Origin: Sporocytophaga sp.
Lineage (GTDB): Bacteria; Bacteroidota; Bacteroidia; Cytophagales; Cytophagaceae
DNA: 64,000 nt
Direction: 5' to 3'
Assembly: GCF_017745095.1 (NCBI RefSeq)
Contig: NZ_JAGHZZ010000011.1
Span: 1-64,000 of the forward strand
This document shows positions 59,768 to 64,000 of this stretch, in pieces (the stretch's first letter is position 1; every line of letters starts with the position of its first letter). A model generated the notes under the pieces. It made no database searches and was not told the origin of the DNA. It saw nothing but the letters and a program-made list of their open reading frames with translations. A program made the translations under genes and the position numbers.

Positions 59768-59773
59768 AAGGAG
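59768..59773 (+). promoter_or_regulatory. Shine-Dalgarno sequence of the second LytS kinase
   Basis: AAGGAG ends 9 bases before the ATG at 59783. Such sites are rare in this window, and this one argues for the ATG over the TTG at 59777. Confidence 0.55.
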
Positions 59774-59782
59774 TAATTGATT

Positions 59783-60889
59783 ATGAAAGAAACTATTTTT
59801 TCTTTGGAGGACTCTCATTTCAAATCAGGCTTCCTAGAGACTGTTATAAATTCATCTATTGTTTCATGCGCTGATACTATGGGTATAATTACCTATGTAA
59901 ATCACAATTTTGAAAAGATAATTGGATATACGAAAGATGAGTTGATTGGAAAGTCTCATCATATCATAAAGTCTGACTATCATCCTCCTGAATTTTGGGA
60001 GAGCATGAAACAAACCATTAAAAGTGGAAATTCATGGAGAGGTGATGTCTGCAATCGCTCAAAGGATGGCTCTTTGTATTGGCTTGATTGTTTTATAAAT
60101 CCTTATTTTAATGAGGATAGTGAGCTAAAAGGATACTTATGCATATGCAATGACATCAGTGTTTTAAAAAATTATGAAGAAAAATTAAAAAGAATAAAAG
60201 CAAATCATGAAGCGGCTGATGAAATAAAGCAGGAAGAGGAATTGATCTCGATAAATAAACGTTTGGTGGAGACCAGGATACTGGCCCTCAGCAATTTTAT
60301 GAATCCTCATTTTATATTTAATGTCTTAACTGCTATTCAATATTATATTCTTCAAAATGACGCCAAAAATGCGGTGAAATATTTTTCTGTTTTTTCCAAA
60401 CTGCTTCGTTCAACTATTGATAGCACTGTTTTTAATTATGAGAGCGTAAGTCAAACAATACGGATGGTTGAACAATATGTGCAGTTAGAATCTCTTCGTT
60501 TAGAAAATAGATTTACATTGGAAGTTTTTGTTGAGCCGGGCTTGGCTATTGAAGGTATAGAATTACCATCTTTATTGGTTCTGGCATTTGTTGAAAATGC
60601 AATAGTTCATGGTCTGTATAATAAGGAGGGAAATGGAATCATAAAACTTTCTTTTAAGCGTCATAACAAAAAGTTATTAATAGAAATAGAAGATGATGGT
60701 GTTGGAAGGAAAGTGGCAGCAGAAAGAAAGTGGTTAAATCACTCTATACATGCCTCCTCTGGAAGAGGCCTTACACAAGAAAGGCTTAAACTTCTCAAGC
60801 TGGAGAGAGAGATTACACTAGAGATAATTGATCTGGAAAATAATGGGATAGCAGCAGGAACTTTGGTTAAGCTTGGGATAAAGATATAG
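59783..60889 (+). CDS. LytS-type sensor histidine kinase with PAS domain
   Basis: A 368-residue cytosolic kinase. Residues about 15-128 are a PAS domain (NSSIVSCADTMGIITYVNHNFEKIIGYTKDELIGKSHHIIKS...GDVCNRSKDGSLYWLDCF). The His_kinase domain (ILALSNFMNPHFIFNVLTAIQYYIL) places the phospho-acceptor at His176, and the ATPase domain has LPSLLVLAFVENAIVHGLYNKEGNG, IEIEDDGVGRKVAAE and TQERLKLL. From the His box on it is closely related to the kinase at 52659, so the two arose by duplication; the sensory halves differ. No regulator gene follows, so it may share the LytTR regulator at 54171. A good ribosome-binding site supports this start. Confidence 0.88.
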   Translation: MKETIFSLEDSHFKSGFLETVINSSIVSCADTMGIITYVNHNFEKIIGYTKDELIGKSHHIIKSDYHPPEFWESMKQTIKSGNSWRGDVCNRSKDGSLYWLDCFINPYFNEDSELKGYLCICNDISVLKNYEEKLKRIKANHEAADEIKQEEELISINKRLVETRILALSNFMNPHFIFNVLTAIQYYILQNDAKNAVKYFSVFSKLLRSTIDSTVFNYESVSQTIRMVEQYVQLESLRLENRFTLEVFVEPGLAIEGIELPSLLVLAFVENAIVHGLYNKEGNGIIKLSFKRHNKKLLIEIEDDGVGRKVAAERKWLNHSIHASSGRGLTQERLKLLKLEREITLEIIDLENNGIAAGTLVKLGIKI

Positions 60890-61051
60890 ATTAATTCTTG
60901 ATCCTTAACTTCTGGATTAATTAATGGCAGTTTGAGCTAGTACAATCCGATAGTTTGTTGCTCTAACTCCTGTGTTGCTATTTATTCGCTCTAAGAAGAA
61001 TGATTGACGTCGCTGGTGTTTCCATGATTTCAATCAAGAAGTTCATCTGAT

Positions 61052-62191
61052 TTATTGATAAAATTTCCTGAAAGAAAACTCGGGATGAAGCATTTCCCTT
61101 TCGTTTTTGCTTGTTTCTGATTGTGCTTCTCTAGCATAGACAAACATTTTTAGTTCATAATCATTTATGGCAGCTTCAATAGTTTCATAGTTCCCATTTA
61201 TAAGGTTTTCGGATAGAATTAGCGCATCTAACAGACCGATATTGACACCCTGTCCTGCAAATGGAGGCATTATATGTGCGGCATCTCCAATTAATGTTAT
61301 AGGCAATGGACGATTGGCTTTCCAGGGTTTATCTAAAGATATTTTTCTGGTTAATAATGGGGAAAAAGAAGATGTTGAATTGAACAATTGTTGGTAGCAT
61401 TCTTTCCAATGAGAGAACCTGTTGGATAGGAATGAAATAATACTCTTCTTATCTTGAGAGTTTAATCCGTTTTCAAGTGGCCATTCTTGCGACATTTTAG
61501 AAATTATATTGTAGCCCAAGAGACCACCATTATTGGGGTTAGCGACAAGCAAATTACCTCTGTGTGATGTCATAAGTATGTTGTTATTGCAGAGCTCACT
61601 GAATTCCGGACAGTTTAATTCCGGGTCATATACAACACCTTGTAAAATAAGTGTACCTGTATACTCGATTACTGCATCCGTAACATATTTTCTTGCTACA
61701 GACATACCTCCATTTGCGCCGATAACAACGTCTGCAGTAGCATGTATGTTGTTTTCAAATTGTAATAACCATTTTCCGTTATGTGCTTCAAGGCCGGTAA
61801 ACTTTCTATCCCAGACAACAGTATTACGTTCTAAGCTTTGGAGCAGAATTTTTCTTAAGTCATTTCTGTTTATTTCCGGATTGTCATATTGATCTTCGAG
61901 AGTGGGTTTTTTAGTGAATAATAAATTGCCTTGCTCATCGGCAACGGTTCTTCCCATGGGGATAGCCAATGAATAGTATTGTTCCAGCAATCCTGCTTTT
62001 TTCAGTGCATCTTGCCCTGAACCTTTATGTAGGTCAAGTGTACCTCCAGTTATTCTTGCTAATGGATCTTTGTCCCTTTCATAAACTGTTACATCAATTT
62101 CATTTTGTTGAAGTAATCTAGCCATTGTAAGACCTACTGGTCCAGCACCAATGATAGCTACTTTTTTATTCTTTAATAAATGATTGTTCAT
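61052..62191 (-). CDS. FAD monooxygenase, TetX-like
   Basis: A 379-residue FAD-dependent hydroxylase. KKVAIIGAGPVGLTMARLLQ is the dinucleotide fold, VYERD the following acidic residue, GGTLDLHKGSGQDALKKAGLLEQYY and DNPEINRNDLRKILLQSLE match the TetX tetracycline-inactivating enzyme strikingly, and ITLIGDAAHIMPPFAGQGVN is the second FAD motif. Of the residues I recall as contacting tetracycline in TetX, the Gln (in LILQGVV) and the GDAAH Asp are kept, but the Arg is Ile (NNNILMTSH) and the His-Phe pair is Gly-Tyr (LLGYNI). It could therefore act on another polycyclic or aromatic compound. It follows the other monooxygenase by 39 bases. Confidence 0.85.
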   Translation of the reverse strand: MNNHLLKNKKVAIIGAGPVGLTMARLLQQNEIDVTVYERDKDPLARITGGTLDLHKGSGQDALKKAGLLEQYYSLAIPMGRTVADEQGNLLFTKKPTLEDQYDNPEINRNDLRKILLQSLERNTVVWDRKFTGLEAHNGKWLLQFENNIHATADVVIGANGGMSVARKYVTDAVIEYTGTLILQGVVYDPELNCPEFSELCNNNILMTSHRGNLLVANPNNGGLLGYNIISKMSQEWPLENGLNSQDKKSIISFLSNRFSHWKECYQQLFNSTSSFSPLLTRKISLDKPWKANRPLPITLIGDAAHIMPPFAGQGVNIGLLDALILSENLINGNYETIEAAINDYELKMFVYAREAQSETSKNEREMLHPEFSFRKFYQ

Positions 62192-62230
62192 GTTCTGTAA
62201 GTTTAATTTTTAGTGTGGAATTAAATTTTT

Positions 62231-63352
62231 CTAGAATTTCATCAGTTCGTTTCTTTTACGAATTGCTTCCTCAGTTCTTGGAATAAAATTTTCTCTTACA
62301 TTTGCTTCGGCTGTAGCTTGAACATCCTCGATAAGCGACCTTAGGTTTTTATTGTATTCTTGAAAAGCTAACTCAAAATTTCCATTGTGTTTTTGCAATG
62401 CATCTGCTAATGTTGATGCTCCGAACATTGATAAAGATGCCCCCATTCCTGCAGCTGGTGAAGCACAGTAACCTGAATCTCCCACTAATGCGACTCTGCC
62501 TTTGGTCCACGAAGGCATTTTTATCTGACAGAATTTATCAAAATAAAAATTTTGTGCACTCATTATTTCCCTAAGTAATTCCGGGGTTCTCCAATTCTGA
62601 TTAGCAAACTGTTCTGAAATAATTTGTCTTTGCTGTTCAACATCACGATAATCATAAGGAATTTCTTTTTCCGAGAAGAAACAAAAAATTATATCAGTCT
62701 TGTTGTTGTATGCATTAAGAGTAATGGCCTTGTTAGGCACATTAAACATTTGCATTGTTTTTTCCTTTATCAGCAACTTGTTTACGATTGTAATAGAAAA
62801 ATATCCTTCAAGAAAATGTGAATATTCTATTTCGTTTCCAAACCAAATTTTTCTTACACCTGAATGTATTCCATCGCATCCAAAGACCAAGTCAAATGCT
62901 CCATGTGAACCATTTTTAAAAGTTATTTTTATATCATCCTTTGTTTCATTTAATTCTGTAATACTATTATTAAAGATAAATTCGACTTCATTTTTTAACT
63001 CATCAAATAGAATGCTTATAAATTTATCCCGTTCAATTTCGATTTCATCATTTGTCAGTTCCGTCTCTTCACGCTTCAATAATATCGAACTTTCTGTGAT
63101 ATCATAAGCATTTTTAAATTCAATCATTTCAACATTGAGTCTGTTTGATTTCAATTGCTCAAAAACAGTCATGCGTTTAATGCTGTCTAAAGCATTCCCA
63201 CGAAAATCAATTGCTGCACCATTAATTCGAGGGGCGTTTGCAATTTCAACGACAGTAACTTTGTAACCGATCTTATTCATCCAATAAGCGGTTGAAAGTC
63301 CGGCTATACTGGCGCCTGAAATAAGTACTTTTTTATCTTTAAGTGATTCCAT
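62231..63352 (-). CDS. FAD-dependent monooxygenase (aromatic hydroxylase type)
   Basis: A 373-residue flavoprotein: KKVLISGASIAGLSTAYWMNKIGYKVTVVE is the FAD-binding fold (GASIAG replaces the common GAGIAG), LVFGCDGIHSGVRK the DG motif, and VALVGDSGYCASPAAGMGASLSMFGA the GD motif. This is the group of PHBH-like monooxygenases that use NADPH and oxygen to hydroxylate or cleave substrates. It is more distant from TetX than its neighbour. The gene precedes the TetX-like gene by 39 bases, so they form an operon, and the AraC-type regulator lies upstream on the same strand. Confidence 0.85.
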   Translation of the reverse strand: MESLKDKKVLISGASIAGLSTAYWMNKIGYKVTVVEIANAPRINGAAIDFRGNALDSIKRMTVFEQLKSNRLNVEMIEFKNAYDITESSILLKREETELTNDEIEIERDKFISILFDELKNEVEFIFNNSITELNETKDDIKITFKNGSHGAFDLVFGCDGIHSGVRKIWFGNEIEYSHFLEGYFSITIVNKLLIKEKTMQMFNVPNKAITLNAYNNKTDIIFCFFSEKEIPYDYRDVEQQRQIISEQFANQNWRTPELLREIMSAQNFYFDKFCQIKMPSWTKGRVALVGDSGYCASPAAGMGASLSMFGASTLADALQKHNGNFELAFQEYNKNLRSLIEDVQATAEANVRENFIPRTEEAIRKRNELMKF

Positions 63353-63460
63353 TTTTTTTCTGATTTATTTGACAATCATTGAATGACTAGAATCACAAAA
63401 TTCTCGAAAGTTCTTTAGGTAGGATTGTAAAAAAGCGACAAAAATATTCTCTAAAGGATG

Positions 63461-64000
63461 TTAAGCCTTTTTTGCTTTTCTTGCAAAAGCAGCTGGCGTA
63501 ATGCCACTGAAGCGTTTGAATTCTTTGCTAAGGTGAGATTGATCAGTATAGCCGAGCTCATAAGCTAAACCTGCAAGGTTGGTATCTGGTTTGAGAAATA
63601 ATTGATTTCTTACCTGCTCAAAGCGTATCAAAGCAGATACGTCTTTAATGGTATGACCAGATGACCTTTTGAAGTTTCTTTCGAGTGTACGAATTGTTGA
63701 GTGAGCAGCAGCAGCTATTTGACCTACTGGAATAGTTCCGGTCGCTTCTCTCATAGCCATTCCTGCCTTGATTAGCATACTGTCAGTATTAATTTTTGAA
63801 TGAACATTCAAGAAATATTGCTTTACCTCTGTTAGCGCCTCTCTTATTTTACCAGCTAGAACCAAATGATCTAGGGTAGAATGAAGCTGAGCTATAGGAT
63901 GTTCAAAGGTACGTACACTTTCTTTACTTGCTGGCAGTCCCAGCATATCGAACACTGCCCACGGAAAGCACTTGATCCCAATAATTTGCAAATGACCTTT
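63461..64000 (-). CDS. AraC-family transcriptional regulator, 5'-truncated by window end
   Basis: The visible 180 residues are open to the right edge of the window (KGHLQIIGIKCFPWAVFDMLG continues from outside), so the start lies beyond it and the TTG at 63991 is not the real start. The N-terminal part resembles the DUF6597-type sensor of this regulator group. The last 100 residues are the two-helix-turn-helix AraC domain: TIRTLERNFKRSSGHTIKDVSALIRFEQVRNQL, then LAGLAYELGYTDQSHLSKEFKRFSGITPAAFARK. It is transcribed towards the two monooxygenase genes, 108 bases away, and probably regulates them. Confidence 0.88.
   Translation of the reverse strand, partial: KGHLQIIGIKCFPWAVFDMLGLPASKESVRTFEHPIAQLHSTLDHLVLAGKIREALTEVKQYFLNVHSKINTDSMLIKAGMAMREATGTIPVGQIAAAAHSTIRTLERNFKRSSGHTIKDVSALIRFEQVRNQLFLKPDTNLAGLAYELGYTDQSHLSKEFKRFSGITPAAFARKAKKA

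Noticed and set aside
61052-62191. Calling the TetX-like gene a tetracycline-resistance gene
   Set aside because: Residues I recall as contacting tetracycline are replaced, and there is no mobile-element context on this side, so resistance is not supported.
1-64000. CRISPR array, rRNA or tRNA genes
   Set aside because: I saw no regularly spaced short repeats and no cloverleaf with the T-arm and anticodon features in any intergenic region; a tRNA-finding program would be more certain than reading by eye.

Overview
The window is AT-rich DNA from a member of the Bacteroidota, most likely a Cytophagales cellulose/hemicellulose degrader of the Cytophaga/Sporocytophaga kind. This rests on many secreted proteins ending in a type IX secretion (T9SS) type-A sorting domain with a YPNP-like motif, on TAnnTTTG -7 promoter boxes, on almost no Shine-Dalgarno sequences, and on the enzyme content. 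The genus is inference; no rRNA or tRNA gene was seen.

Layout. 1-11.4 kb: a beta-propeller protein cut at the left edge beside a fragment of an IS3-type transposase, a DUF4157/LysM protein with a barrel-like C-terminus, a TPR protein, a T9SS cargo protein, a lipoprotein peroxiredoxin and several unknown secreted proteins. 11.4-15.3 kb: a reactive-sulfur operon on the minus strand (ArsR regulator, TauE/SafE exporter, CstB-like persulfide dioxygenase/rhodanese, two YeeE/YedE half-transporters). 15.3-25.7 kb: a small barrel, a T9SS propeller protein, a possible small RNA, a lemA-TPM-TPM-TPM operon, a LysE exporter, a class I glutamine amidotransferase, a TonB-dependent receptor and an acyl-CoA thioesterase. 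25.7-52.4 kb: plant cell-wall enzymes (GH8-like/DUF11 giant, GH16, GH8, CE15-CBM9, PL1) and a large T9SS adhesin-like protein, interrupted by housekeeping and envelope genes (mfd, beta-carbonic anhydrase, tail-specific protease, small GNAT). 52.6-60.9 kb: a sensory cluster with two LytS-type kinases, a LytTR regulator, a PAS protein that has a phospho-acceptor-like helix but no ATPase domain, a 970-residue GAF/PAS protein with no kinase, and an unknown 192-residue protein. 61-64 kb: two FAD monooxygenases, one closely resembling TetX, behind an AraC-type regulator cut by the right edge.

How the genes work together. The GH8, GH16, CE15 and PL1 enzymes each have a signal peptide and a T9SS tail. 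They would be secreted or surface-bound and attack xylan (GH8), lignin-carbohydrate esters (CE15), beta-1,3-glucan (GH16) and pectin (PL1). They are single genes on both strands with no SusC/SusD pair, so this is a dispersed set and not a classical polysaccharide utilisation locus. The sulfur operon pairs persulfide oxidation with sulfite export and sulfur-compound uptake.

The best candidates for something undescribed are the sensory cluster, with its kinase-less multi-PAS protein and a paired CACTTA element in front of two of its genes; the orphan DUF4157-LysM-barrel protein; and a putative promoter-plus-terminator small RNA at about 18.3 kb. All function calls come from reading motifs by eye; no search was run.
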